8,108 nucleotides of DNA from Pseudomonadota bacterium (GCA_023444765.1 JAEXLY010000138.1:1-8108); one strand, 5' to 3'; counted from the stretch's first letter, positions 1-6,601 are shown. The notes: generated by a model not told the origin, from the letters alone. Translations and numbers: made by a program.

Positions 1-88
1 ATCAAGACCAGGTGGTTGATAGGCTGGGTGTGTAAGCGCAGTAATGCGTTGAGCTAACCAGTACTAATGATCCGTGTGGCTTGACCAT
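1..88 (+). rRNA. rrl: 23S ribosomal RNA, 3' end (partial)
   Basis: This is the last stretch of a 23S rRNA gene; the rest lies upstream of the window. The hallmark 3'-terminal sequence of bacterial 23S rRNA is visible, including GTTGAGCTAACC followed by GTACTAATGA and a final GGCTTGACC that matches the family's usual GGCTTAACC ending. The exact mature 3' end is set by comparison with the E. coli end and could be off by a few bases. A 5S gene and a terminator follow, so this is the distal part of a standard 16S-23S-5S operon. Confidence 0.96.
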
Positions 89-225
89 ATAACCTCAAGT
101 GGCCTTGGACTCTGCGACAACGTCGCGGGCAGCCAAGCCAACCGTTCGCTACTTCCCCCCTTCGAGAGCGTGTGCGCTGCACATCCGTGGATCACCACCG
201 ATGCGCCGGCGACCCTCCACCCTCT
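89..225 (+). other. 23S-5S internal transcribed spacer
   Basis: This is the transcribed spacer between the 23S and 5S genes, and I see no tRNA or protein gene in it. A small hairpin is visible: GCGAC at 114-118 pairs with GTCGC at 122-126 across a 3-nt loop, and three further pairs including G-U can extend it. An outer CTTGG (104-108) / CCAAG (133-137) pairing may enclose it. Such structures are expected in spacers cut by RNases during rRNA maturation, but the 5' partner strand of the main 23S processing stem would lie upstream of this window. Confidence 0.7.
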
Positions 226-340
226 CCCTGGTGACAATAGCTTTGTGGAACCTCCCGATCCCATTCCGAACTCGGAAGTGAAACGCAAACGCGCCGATGG
301 TAGTGTGCAGCCGCATGCGAGAGTAGGTCATCGCCAGGGG
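226..340 (+). rRNA. rrf: 5S ribosomal RNA
   Basis: This is a complete 5S rRNA gene of about 115 nt. The family core is plain: CCCGATCCCATTCCGAACTC (loop B/C region), then GAAGTGAAACGC, CCGATGGTAGTGTG, and GCGAGAGTAGGTCATCGCC near the 3' end. The terminal helix I closes: CCCTGGTG (226-233) pairs with CGCCAGGG (332-339) with one U-G pair, and 225/340 may add another. The sequence style resembles Xanthomonadaceae 5S rRNA. Ends are assigned from helix I and may be off by one or two bases. It is cotranscribed with the 23S gene upstream and is followed about 11 nt later by an intrinsic terminator. Confidence 0.95.
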
Positions 341-351
341 CTTTACCCCAG

Positions 352-383
352 AACCCCCAGCCCTCACGGCTGGGGGTTTTTTA
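352..383 (+). terminator. Rho-independent terminator of the rRNA operon
   Basis: A perfect 11-bp inverted repeat, AACCCCCAGCC (352-362) and GGCTGGGGGTT (368-378), with a 5-nt loop CTCAC, runs straight into a T-run (377-382). It lies just after the 5S gene and is a textbook intrinsic terminator ending the ribosomal operon. It should insulate the peptidase gene downstream from the very strong rRNA transcription. Confidence 0.95.
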
Positions 384-491
384 TTGCGTCGACGGACGAG
401 CCCGGAATGGGCTCGCGTCGCGGCGGCCGTTGCCGACTTCCGACACTGCGGCTCGTGCGCGGTCCGTGGTAGCGTGCGCCATCATTTGCAC

Positions 492-497
492 AGGAAA
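492..497 (+). promoter_or_regulatory. Shine-Dalgarno site for the first S9 peptidase
   Basis: AGGAAA lies here and the ATG at 504 follows with about 8 nt of spacing from AGGA, which is near ideal. It favours ATG 504 (or GTG 501) over the longer in-frame starts at TTG 486 and TTG 384, none of which has a similar site. A weak -10-like TAGCGT at 470-475 lies upstream, without a recognisable -35. Confidence 0.5.
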
Positions 498-503
498 CTC
501 GTG

Positions 504-2618
504 ATGGCGAATCCCATTTCCGCGGCGACGCTCGCGCTGGCGATCGGCCTGGCTGCGGGCGCTGCACACGCGAACGAGGAGGCGAAGGTGTCCGATCCTT
601 ACCAGTGGCTGGAAGGCGTCGAGGATCAGAAGGCCTTGGACTGGGTCAAGGCACAGAATGCCAAGGCCGAGCAGGAACTGGCGAGCACGCCGGAGTTCAA
701 GCAGCTCGAAGCAGACCTGCTTGCGATCTACGACTCGGACGAGAAGATTCCCGGTGTCTACAAGCAGGGCGACTGGTACTACAACTTCTGGCGCGACAAG
801 CAGAATCCGCGGGGGCTGTGGCGCCGCACCACGCTCGAGGAGTACCGCAAGCCCAGGCCGCAATGGGAAGTGTTGATCGACCTGGACGCGCTCAACAAGG
901 CCGAGGGCGAGAACTGGGTCTGGCACGGGGCCAACTGCCTGCGGCCGGATTACCGCCGCTGCCTGGTCGCGCTGTCGCGAGGCGGCGCGGATGCTGATGT
1001 CACCCGCGAGTTCGACCTGGAGACCAGGAACTGGGTGGAGGGCGGTTTCTTCCGCGACGAAGCCAAGGGTGCGCTGAGCTGGATCGACCGCGATACGGTC
1101 TATGTCTATACCGATTTCGGACCCGGCACCATGACCGAGTCCGGCTACCCGCGTGTCGTCAAGGAATGGAAGCGGGGCACGCCGCTCTCGTCCGCAACCG
1201 TCGTCTACGAGGGACGCGCGGACGACATGTATATCGCCGCGGTCCGGGACCACACGCCCGGCTTCGAACGCGACTTCGTCAGTCGCACGCTGGCCTTCTA
1301 CAACGACGAGCTGTACCTGCGCCAGGCGGACGGCCAGCTGGCGAAGATCGATGCGCCGAACTCCGCCAACAAGGGCGTGCACAAGCAGTGGCTGACGCTG
1401 GAGCTGCGCGAGCCCTGGGACGTGGGCGGGCTGACCTACCAGGCAGGCTCGCTGCTCGCCGCGAAGTTCGACGACTTCATGGCCGGCAAGCGCGAGTTCG
1501 AGGTGCTGTTCGAGCCGACGGAGACGAGCTCGCTGGCGGGCTCGGCGTGGACCCGGAACCATCTCGTGCTCAACGTGCTGGAGGACGTGAAGAACCGCCT
1601 GAGCGTGCTCACGCCTGGTGAGGACAGCTGGTCGCGCCGCCCGCTCGGCGGTGTGCCCGAGTTCGGCACCATCGGCGCCAGCGCGGTGGACAGCGACGAG
1701 TCCGACGCGCTCTGGTTGACCGTCACCGACTACCTCACTCCGACCACGCTGATGCTCGGCGACGCCGGCGAGGCTGCGCCCGCGCCGGAAGTCCTCAAGA
1801 CCATGCCGACCTTCTTCGATGCCTCCAGGCATGTGGTGGAGCAGCACTTCGCCACCTCGAAGGACGGCACCCGGGTGCCGTACTTCCTGGTGCGGCCGAA
1901 GGACCTGGTCGAAGATGGCTCCAATCCCACCCTGCTCTATGGCTACGGCGGTTTCGAGATCTCGCTGACCCCGGGTTACTCGGGCGGTGTCGGCAAGGGC
2001 TGGCTGGAGAAGGGCGGCGTATACGCGGTGGCCAACATCCGTGGCGGTGGCGAGTACGGCCCGCGCTGGCACCAGGCCGCGCTCAAGGCCAACCGCCACA
2101 AGGCCTACGAGGATTTCGCCGCGGTCGCCCGGGACATGATCGACCGTGGGATCACGTCCCCGAAGCACCTCGGCATCCGCGGTGGCAGCAACGGTGGCCT
2201 GCTTACCGGCAACATGCTCACCCAGTATCCGGAGCTGTTCGGCGCGGTGGTGATCCAGGTCCCGCTGCTCGACATGCGGCGTTACAACAAGCTGCTGGCG
2301 GGAGCTTCCTGGATGGCCGAGTACGGCAATCCGGACGTGGCGGAGGAGTGGGAGTACATCCGCGGATTCTCGCCCTACCACCTGTTCGATCCGGCGAAGG
2401 AGTACCCGCCGACGATCCTGCTGACTTCGACCCGGGACGATCGCGTGCACCCGGGTCATGCCCGCAAGATGTTCGCCAGGATGTCCGAGGCCGGCAAGGA
2501 CGTGCGCTACTACGAGAACATCGAGGGCGGGCACGGCGGTGCCGCGGACAACCGCCAGGCCGCGCACATGGATGCGCTGTACCTGACCTTCCTCTGGCAG
2601 CAGCTCGGCCGCGATTGA
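504..2618 (+). CDS. Exported prolyl oligopeptidase family serine peptidase (S9A)
   Basis: This 704-aa serine peptidase should cleave short peptides, by family after proline. A predicted signal peptide (hydrophobic residues about 5-21, AHA|NEE cleavage near 23/24) implies export to the periplasm. The N-terminal DPYQWLE motif (31-37) is typical of S9A; a beta-propeller region (about 80-430) and a C-terminal alpha/beta hydrolase domain follow. The triad is intact: Ser562 in GGSNGG, Asp645 in DDRVHP, His677 in GGHGG. Asn563, Trp603, Tyr607 and Arg647 match the porcine prolyl oligopeptidase residues N555, W595, Y599 and R643, which supports a proline-type S1 pocket. Length agrees with the family (about 690-720). 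Start ATG 504 is chosen from the AGGAAA site; TTG 486 would add a basic n-region. A second S9A peptidase follows after 62 nt. Preference for proline is inferred from these residues and not shown. Confidence 0.93.
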   Translation: MANPISAATLALAIGLAAGAAHANEEAKVSDPYQWLEGVEDQKALDWVKAQNAKAEQELASTPEFKQLEADLLAIYDSDEKIPGVYKQGDWYYNFWRDKQNPRGLWRRTTLEEYRKPRPQWEVLIDLDALNKAEGENWVWHGANCLRPDYRRCLVALSRGGADADVTREFDLETRNWVEGGFFRDEAKGALSWIDRDTVYVYTDFGPGTMTESGYPRVVKEWKRGTPLSSATVVYEGRADDMYIAAVRDHTPGFERDFVSRTLAFYNDELYLRQADGQLAKIDAPNSANKGVHKQWLTLELREPWDVGGLTYQAGSLLAAKFDDFMAGKREFEVLFEPTETSSLAGSAWTRNHLVLNVLEDVKNRLSVLTPGEDSWSRRPLGGVPEFGTIGASAVDSDESDALWLTVTDYLTPTTLMLGDAGEAAPAPEVLKTMPTFFDASRHVVEQHFATSKDGTRVPYFLVRPKDLVEDGSNPTLLYGYGGFEISLTPGYSGGVGKGWLEKGGVYAVANIRGGGEYGPRWHQAALKANRHKAYEDFAAVARDMIDRGITSPKHLGIRGGSNGGLLTGNMLTQYPELFGAVVIQVPLLDMRRYNKLLAGASWMAEYGNPDVAEEWEYIRGFSPYHLFDPAKEYPPTILLTSTRDDRVHPGHARKMFARMSEAGKDVRYYENIEGGHGGAADNRQAAHMDALYLTFLWQQLGRD

Positions 2619-2624
2619 CCTGGC

Positions 2625-2652
2625 CCCGTGCCCGGGTCGTCCCGGGCGCGGG
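2625..2652 (+). other. Strong GC-rich hairpin between the two peptidase genes
   Basis: Six bases after the first peptidase's stop codon lies a 12-pair stem (2625-2636 with 2641-2652, one G-U pair) closed by a TCGT tetraloop. No T-run follows, so it is not a canonical intrinsic terminator. It could partly terminate transcription, stabilise the 3' end of the upstream message, or set unequal expression of the two peptidases. The structure is read directly from the sequence; the role is inference. Confidence 0.5.
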
Positions 2653-2680
2653 ATCGCACCCACTCCCAGCGGGCCATCCG

Positions 2681-4840
2681 ATGCGAACCACCCTCCTGCT
2701 TGCGACCACGATCCTGATGACGCTTACCAACACCCCCACGAACGCCGCCGACGCCACGCCACCGGACGCAGAGAAGCGGCCGCACGTGGTCAAGGCTCCG
2801 CACGGTGCCGAACGCAGCGACGAGTACTACTGGTTGCGCGACGACAAGCGCGAGGACGGCGCGATGCTGTCCTACCTCCAGGCCGAGAACGCCTACGCCG
2901 ACCAGGTGATGGCTCCGCTCAAGCCGGTCGAGGATCGGCTGTACGAGGAGATCGTCGCCCGCATCAAGCAGGACGACAGTTCCATCCCGGCGCGCGAACG
3001 CGGCTGGTGGTACTACGCGCGCTACGAAACCGGCAAGGACTATCCGATCCATGCGCGACGCAAGGACGGTCCGGGGGTCGACGCCCTGTCGATCCAGCGC
3101 GCCAACGAGGGCGGCGACTTCGCGGGCGAGGAGATCCTGCTCGATGTCAACGCCCTGGCGCAGGGCAAGGACTATTACGCGGTCGGTGCCTACGAGATCA
3201 GCCAGGACAACACGGTCATGGCGTGGGCGGACGATACCAACGGTCGCCGGCAGTACACCTTCCGGTTCCGCAACCTCGCCACCGGCGAGGACTATCCGGA
3301 GGAGATTCGCGGCACGTCCGGCGACCTGGTCTTCGCCGATGACAACCGCACCGTGCTGTATATCGAGAACGACCCGGACACGCTGCTGACGAAGCGGGTG
3401 AAACGGCACGTGATCGGCACCGATCCGGCGCAGGACGCGGTGGTGTACGAGGAGGCCGACGACAGCTTCTACATGGGCCTGGACCGCACGCGCGACGACC
3501 GTTTCATCGTGATCGGCGTGAGTAGCACCGTGTCGGACGAACTGCGCTACGCACCGGCGGTCGACCCGCGCGAGTTCACCGTGCTGGCGCCGCGCGAGCG
3601 CGACCTCGAGTACAGCGCCGACCACCTCGACGGGCGCTGGGTGATCCTGACCAATGCCGACGGCGCGAAGAACTTCAAGCTGGTACAGGCGCCGAGCGGA
3701 TCGACCGCGCGCGCGGACTGGCGGGACGTGGTCGCCCATGACGCCGACGTCTTCCTGGAAACCTTCGAACTGTTCGACGGCTTCATCGCGCTGGGCGAAC
3801 GTTCCGACGCGCTCGAGCGCGTGCGCATCCTGCGCCAGGACGGCAGCGCCGAACATGTGAAGGCCGACGAGCCGGCGTACTCGATGGGACTGTCGGCCAA
3901 CACCGAGCCGGATACGACGAAGCTGCGCTACACCTACACCTCGCTCACCACGCCGGCCACCACCTACGAGCTCGATACCGCCACTGGCGAGCGCACCCTG
4001 CTCAAGCGGCAGCCGGTGCTCGGCTACGACCCCTCGCAGTACGTGACCGAGCGCGTCTGGGCGACCGCGCGCGACGGCGAGAAGATCCCGGTGTCGCTGG
4101 TGTACCGCAAGGGATTCAAGAAAGACGGTACCGCGGCGATGCTGCAGTACGCCTACGGCAGCTATGGCATGTCGATGGACCCGGGCTTCAGCGTCACCAC
4201 GGTGAGCCTGCTGGATCGCGGCATGGTGTACGCGATCGCCCATATCCGCGGCGGCCAGGAGATGGGACGCCGCTGGTACGACGACGGCAAGCTGCTCAAC
4301 AAGGTCAACACCTTCACCGACTTCATCGACGTCACGGATCACCTTGTCGGACAGGGCTACGCCGCGAAGGACCGGGTGGCGGCCTACGGCGGCAGCGCGG
4401 GCGGCCTGCTGATGGGTGCGGTCTCGAACATGGCGCCGGACCGTTACCGGGTGATCCTGTCGCAGGTGCCGTTCGTGGACGTGGTCACGACGATGCTCGA
4501 CCCGAGCATCCCGCTGACCACCAACGAGTACGACGAGTGGGGCAATCCGGAGGAGAAGCGCTACTACGACTACATGCTCACGTACTCGCCCTACGACAAC
4601 CTGAAACCGCAGGCCTACCCGTCGATGTTCGTGGGCACCGGCCTCTGGGACTCGCAGGTGCAGTACTGGGAGCCGGCCAAGTACGTGGCGCGCCTGCGCG
4701 ACCTCAACACCAGCGATGCTCCCGTCGTCTTCCGCACGAACATGGAGGCCGGGCATGGCGGCAAGTCGGGCCGCTTCCGCCGTTACCGGGAGCAGGCGGA
4801 AATGTACGCGTTCATGCTCGACCGGCTGGGCGTGAAGTGA
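2681..4840 (+). CDS. ptrB: Oligopeptidase B with signal peptide (S9A)
   Basis: This 719-aa serine peptidase should cleave short peptides after Arg or Lys. A predicted leader (residues 1-22, TNA|AD or NAA|DA cleavage) points to the periplasm, whereas the E. coli enzyme (686 aa) is cytoplasmic. The N-terminus has PHVVKAPHG then DEYYWLRDD (47-55), a signature of oligopeptidase B, followed by a beta-propeller and the hydrolase domain. The triad is Ser572 (GGSAGG), Asp657 (GLWDSQVQYWEPAK) and His692 (AGHGGKSGRFRRY), with the same spacing (85 and 35) as I recall for E. coli Ser532/Asp617/His652. The basic-residue pocket is Glu616 and Asp618 in NEYDEWGNP; the second is Glu in E. coli. ATG 2681 begins the leader; no good Shine-Dalgarno is seen, and the open frame upstream to 2348 overlaps the previous gene. 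It lies 62 nt after that gene and ends in its own hairpin. Confidence 0.94.
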   Translation: MRTTLLLATTILMTLTNTPTNAADATPPDAEKRPHVVKAPHGAERSDEYYWLRDDKREDGAMLSYLQAENAYADQVMAPLKPVEDRLYEEIVARIKQDDSSIPARERGWWYYARYETGKDYPIHARRKDGPGVDALSIQRANEGGDFAGEEILLDVNALAQGKDYYAVGAYEISQDNTVMAWADDTNGRRQYTFRFRNLATGEDYPEEIRGTSGDLVFADDNRTVLYIENDPDTLLTKRVKRHVIGTDPAQDAVVYEEADDSFYMGLDRTRDDRFIVIGVSSTVSDELRYAPAVDPREFTVLAPRERDLEYSADHLDGRWVILTNADGAKNFKLVQAPSGSTARADWRDVVAHDADVFLETFELFDGFIALGERSDALERVRILRQDGSAEHVKADEPAYSMGLSANTEPDTTKLRYTYTSLTTPATTYELDTATGERTLLKRQPVLGYDPSQYVTERVWATARDGEKIPVSLVYRKGFKKDGTAAMLQYAYGSYGMSMDPGFSVTTVSLLDRGMVYAIAHIRGGQEMGRRWYDDGKLLNKVNTFTDFIDVTDHLVGQGYAAKDRVAAYGGSAGGLLMGAVSNMAPDRYRVILSQVPFVDVVTTMLDPSIPLTTNEYDEWGNPEEKRYYDYMLTYSPYDNLKPQAYPSMFVGTGLWDSQVQYWEPAKYVARLRDLNTSDAPVVFRTNMEAGHGGKSGRFRRYREQAEMYAFMLDRLGVK

Positions 4841-4846
4841 TGTACG

Positions 4847-4878
4847 GCAGGGCCGCCCTCGGGCGGCCCTGCTTCATT
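4847..4878 (+). terminator. Terminator-like hairpin after oligopeptidase B
   Basis: A perfect inverted repeat, GCAGGGCCGCCC (4847-4858) and GGGCGGCCCTGC (4861-4872), folds as an 11-bp stem with a CTCG tetraloop just 6 nt after the stop codon. The tail is TTCATT, a weak T-run, so termination may be partial or Rho-aided. A second short hairpin (CCGGGG 4898-4903 / CCCCGG 4910-4915) follows. Together they mark the end of the peptidase pair. Confidence 0.75.
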
Positions 4879-4966
4879 GCAGACAGGCCCGGGAACACCG
4901 GGGTGGCATCCCCGGATCGCGCCGCCACGCAGCCGCCTCCGGGCGCCGGACGGCGGCGTCGCCCGA

Positions 4967-4972
4967 TATGAT
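4967..4972 (+). promoter_or_regulatory. Putative -10 element of a leaderless promoter (DUF454 gene)
   Basis: TATGAT ends 6 nt before the ATG at 4979. With the usual distance from -10 to transcription start, the message would begin at or next to the ATG, giving a leaderless mRNA. No clear -35 is visible at 16-18 bp upstream, and no Shine-Dalgarno precedes this ATG, which fits leaderless initiation. The same geometry occurs before lptM. Confidence 0.4.
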
Positions 4973-4978
4973 GCGGTG

Positions 4979-5392
4979 ATGGGTCGTACGCACCGCTTCC
5001 GCTGGGCCTGGTGGCTGCTGGCCTATGCCAGCCTGGGCCTCGGGCTGCTGGGCATGCTCCTGCCGGGCCTGCCGACGGTTCCGTTCGTGCTGCTGTCCGC
5101 GTTCGCGGCCGCGCGCGGCTCCGAGCGCCTGCACCGCAGGCTGCTCGCCGATCCGCGTTTCGGACCGATGATCCGCGACTGGCAAGCCGGCCGCAGCGTC
5201 GCGCGGAGATCCAAATGGATGGCCACCTGGACGATGCTCGCATCGACCGGGATCCTGCTGGCGGTCGTGTTGCTGGGGGAAGGGCGGTCCTGGTGGGTCT
5301 TCGCGCTTCCGGTCGGCTGCATGGCGGCCGTTGCGACCTGGCTGTGGTCGCGCCCCGAACCGCCACCCGGCCGCGAACGCAGTGGCGCCTGA
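4979..5392 (+). CDS. DUF454 (YbaN-like) inner-membrane protein
   Basis: This 137-aa small membrane protein belongs to the DUF454/YbaN family, whose biochemical function is not established. The family signature is visible: a hydrophobic stretch ending in LPGLPTVPFVLLSAFAAARGS (about residues 28-48; the core is PGLPTVPF), then the soluble link FGPMIRDWQAGRSV (61-74) and a lysine-containing SKWMAT turn. Membrane segments are likely at about 11-28, 31-45 (re-entrant or short), 82-100 and 105-123; the N-terminus is basic (GRTHRFR), which suggests an N-in start. Start ATG 4979 is chosen because the family homology begins just after it; GTG 4976 is directly adjacent. No Shine-Dalgarno is seen, and a -10-like TATGAT lies 6 nt upstream. 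It sits between the peptidases and lptM, with 53 nt to the latter. Context gives no functional clue. Confidence 0.88.
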   Translation: MGRTHRFRWAWWLLAYASLGLGLLGMLLPGLPTVPFVLLSAFAAARGSERLHRRLLADPRFGPMIRDWQAGRSVARRSKWMATWTMLASTGILLAVVLLGEGRSWWVFALPVGCMAAVATWLWSRPEPPPGRERSGA

Positions 5393-5433
5393 AGGCGCGC
5401 TGGCGGCACTCGTCACTGTCCCGCAGCCCGGGC

Positions 5434-5439
5434 TACACT
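5434..5439 (+). promoter_or_regulatory. lptM: Putative -10 element of a leaderless promoter (lptM)
   Basis: TACACT within GGGCTACACTGCCGGC ends exactly 6 nt before the lptM ATG at 5446, so a transcript would start about at the ATG. There is no Shine-Dalgarno between them and no strong -35. This would be the promoter for the lptM-dapF-DUF484-xerC cluster. Confidence 0.45.
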
Positions 5440-5445
5440 GCCGGC

Positions 5446-5715
5446 ATGCGCAGATTCCACTACCTGTTCGCGCCGCTGGCGCTGATGATCGTCCTGAACC
5501 TGGCAGCGTGCGGCAACAAGGGTCCGCTGGTGCGACCGAGCCAGGCGGACGAGGCCGAACTCGAGGATGCGGCGGTCGAGGATGAGGCCGAAGCCGATGC
5601 CACGGACGACGCGGGCGATCCGGAGGAGACGGAGGCGGAACAGGACCCGCTCGATGACGACGGCGTCGATCCGGTCGAAGTGCCGCCGCCGCCGGCGGAT
5701 CCCGGCAACGGTTGA
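5446..5715 (+). CDS. lptM: LPS translocon maturation lipoprotein LptM (YifL family)
   Basis: This small 89-aa lipoprotein should be anchored in the outer membrane. In E. coli, LptM helps mature the LPS transporter LptD-LptE, promoting correct LptD disulfides. The N-terminus is a lipoprotein signal: basic MRRFH, hydrophobic residues 6-19 and a lipobox L19-A20-A21-C22. Directly after Cys22 comes GNKGPLVRP, matching the conserved family motif CGxKGPLYxP. The rest (32-89) is low complexity: 24 Asp/Glu in 58 residues, no Lys or Arg, and a PPPP run near the C-terminus; it is predicted to be disordered and is more acidic than the E. coli tail. ATG 5446 is chosen because it starts the signal peptide; the longer open frame from 5011 overlaps the DUF454 gene. 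lptM directly upstream of dapF is the conserved proteobacterial order and supports the assignment. Confidence 0.9.
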   Translation: MRRFHYLFAPLALMIVLNLAACGNKGPLVRPSQADEAELEDAAVEDEAEADATDDAGDPEETEAEQDPLDDDGVDPVEVPPPPADPGNG

Positions 5716-5755
5716 TCCGGTGGCCGCGAACGCCCCGCATCCGGTCGCCGATCGC

Positions 5756-6601
5756 ATGCCGGCACGGTCGTTGCGCTTCAGCAAGATGCATGGAGCAGGC
5801 AACGATTTCGTCGTGCTGGACCTGCGCGACGGTGCGCCACCGCCAGCACCGGCGCTGTGCCGGGCGCTGGCCGACCGCCACACCGGCGTGGGCTGCGACC
5901 AGATCCTGACCATCGGCCAACCCCTCTGCCCGGGGGCCGTCGCCAGCTACGGCATCTGGAACGCCGACGGCTCGCCTTCGGGACAATGCGGCAACGGTGC
6001 ACGCTGCGTGGCTGCCTGGCTGGTGCGGGATGGCGCTGCACGTGATGCCTGCTTCAAGCTCGACAGCCCGGCCGGGACCCATGCCGTGGAGGTGCTGGGG
6101 CAGGGCAGGTTCCGGATCGCGATGGGTTTGCCGCGCTTCGAGCCGACGCAGGTGCCGCTGACCGGGTTCGCGCACGAGCACGCGACCTATGAAGTCGAGT
6201 TGCCCGCCATCGGCCCGGTGCGTTTCGGCGCGGTGTCGATGGGCAACCCGCACGCGGTGATCGAGGTCGACGACGTGCAACGGGCCGACGTCGGACGGAT
6301 CGCCCCGGCCCTGCAGGCATCGCCGATGTTCCCCGCCTCGGCCAACATCGGCTTCGCCCAGGTTCTCGATCGTGGACGCATCCGGCTGCGCGTGTACGAG
6401 CGCGGCGTCGGCGAAACCCTGGCCTGCGGCAGTGGCGCCTGCGCGGCCGTGGCGGTGCTGGTGCGCATGGGGCGCGTGGATCGCGACGTGGTGGTGGCCC
6501 TGCCCGGTGGAGAACTGCACATCGCCTGGCCCGGCGACGACGCACAGGTCGTCATGGCGGGCCCGGCCGCATTCGTTTTCGAAGGGGAGTGGACAGGATG
6601 A
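5756..6601 (+). CDS. dapF: Diaminopimelate epimerase
   Basis: This cytoplasmic 281-aa enzyme interconverts LL- and meso-diaminopimelate, the last step before lysine and the source of meso-DAP for peptidoglycan. It works without a cofactor through two cysteines acting as acid and base. Both are present: Cys78 in QCGNGARC and Cys224 in ACGSGACAA. Other family motifs are KMHGAGNDF (10-18), SMGNPHAV (161-168), ANIGF and ERGVGETLACGSGA. The length fits the family (about 270-285). ATG 5756 is used because FSKMHG should lie within about ten residues of the N-terminus; an in-frame GTG at 5720 would add 12 residues, and neither start has a clear Shine-Dalgarno. It starts 40 nt after lptM, with no promoter seen between, and its TGA overlaps the next gene's ATG as ATGA. 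Confidence 0.96.
   Translation: MPARSLRFSKMHGAGNDFVVLDLRDGAPPPAPALCRALADRHTGVGCDQILTIGQPLCPGAVASYGIWNADGSPSGQCGNGARCVAAWLVRDGAARDACFKLDSPAGTHAVEVLGQGRFRIAMGLPRFEPTQVPLTGFAHEHATYEVELPAIGPVRFGAVSMGNPHAVIEVDDVQRADVGRIAPALQASPMFPASANIGFAQVLDRGRIRLRVYERGVGETLACGSGACAAVAVLVRMGRVDRDVVVALPGGELHIAWPGDDAQVVMAGPAAFVFEGEWTG

Noticed and set aside
74..472. Open frames across the rRNA region, e.g. 132 codons on the + strand
   Set aside because: They cover 23S end, spacer, 5S and terminator, which are structural RNA features.
381..2663. Long minus-strand open frame of 760 codons opposite the first peptidase
   Set aside because: It mirrors a gene with an intact catalytic triad and family motifs. GC-rich codon bias commonly opens the opposite strand, and its translation is low complexity, rich in Arg, Val, His and Gln with no recognisable domain.
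2348..2680. N-terminal extension of oligopeptidase B back to 2348
   Set aside because: It overlaps the first peptidase by about 270 bases in another frame and would bury the signal peptide; ATG 2681 starts the leader.
2510..4756. Long minus-strand open frame of 748 codons opposite oligopeptidase B
   Set aside because: Same codon-bias shadow; the translation is repetitive in Val, Arg and His, and the + strand gene is unambiguous.
4537..4971. 144-codon + strand frame spanning the end of oligopeptidase B and the terminator
   Set aside because: It is out of frame with the real gene, crosses the terminator hairpin and has no recognisable motif.
5011..5445. Extension of the lptM frame upstream to 5011, and of the dapF frame to 5567
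   Set aside because: Both overlap known genes in another frame and would place extra residues before a lipoprotein signal or the conserved DapF N-terminus.
5674..5710. GCC/GCG-rich run near the lptM end as a tandem repeat or terminator
   Set aside because: It encodes the proline run at the C-terminus of LptM, is short, and has no T-run after it.
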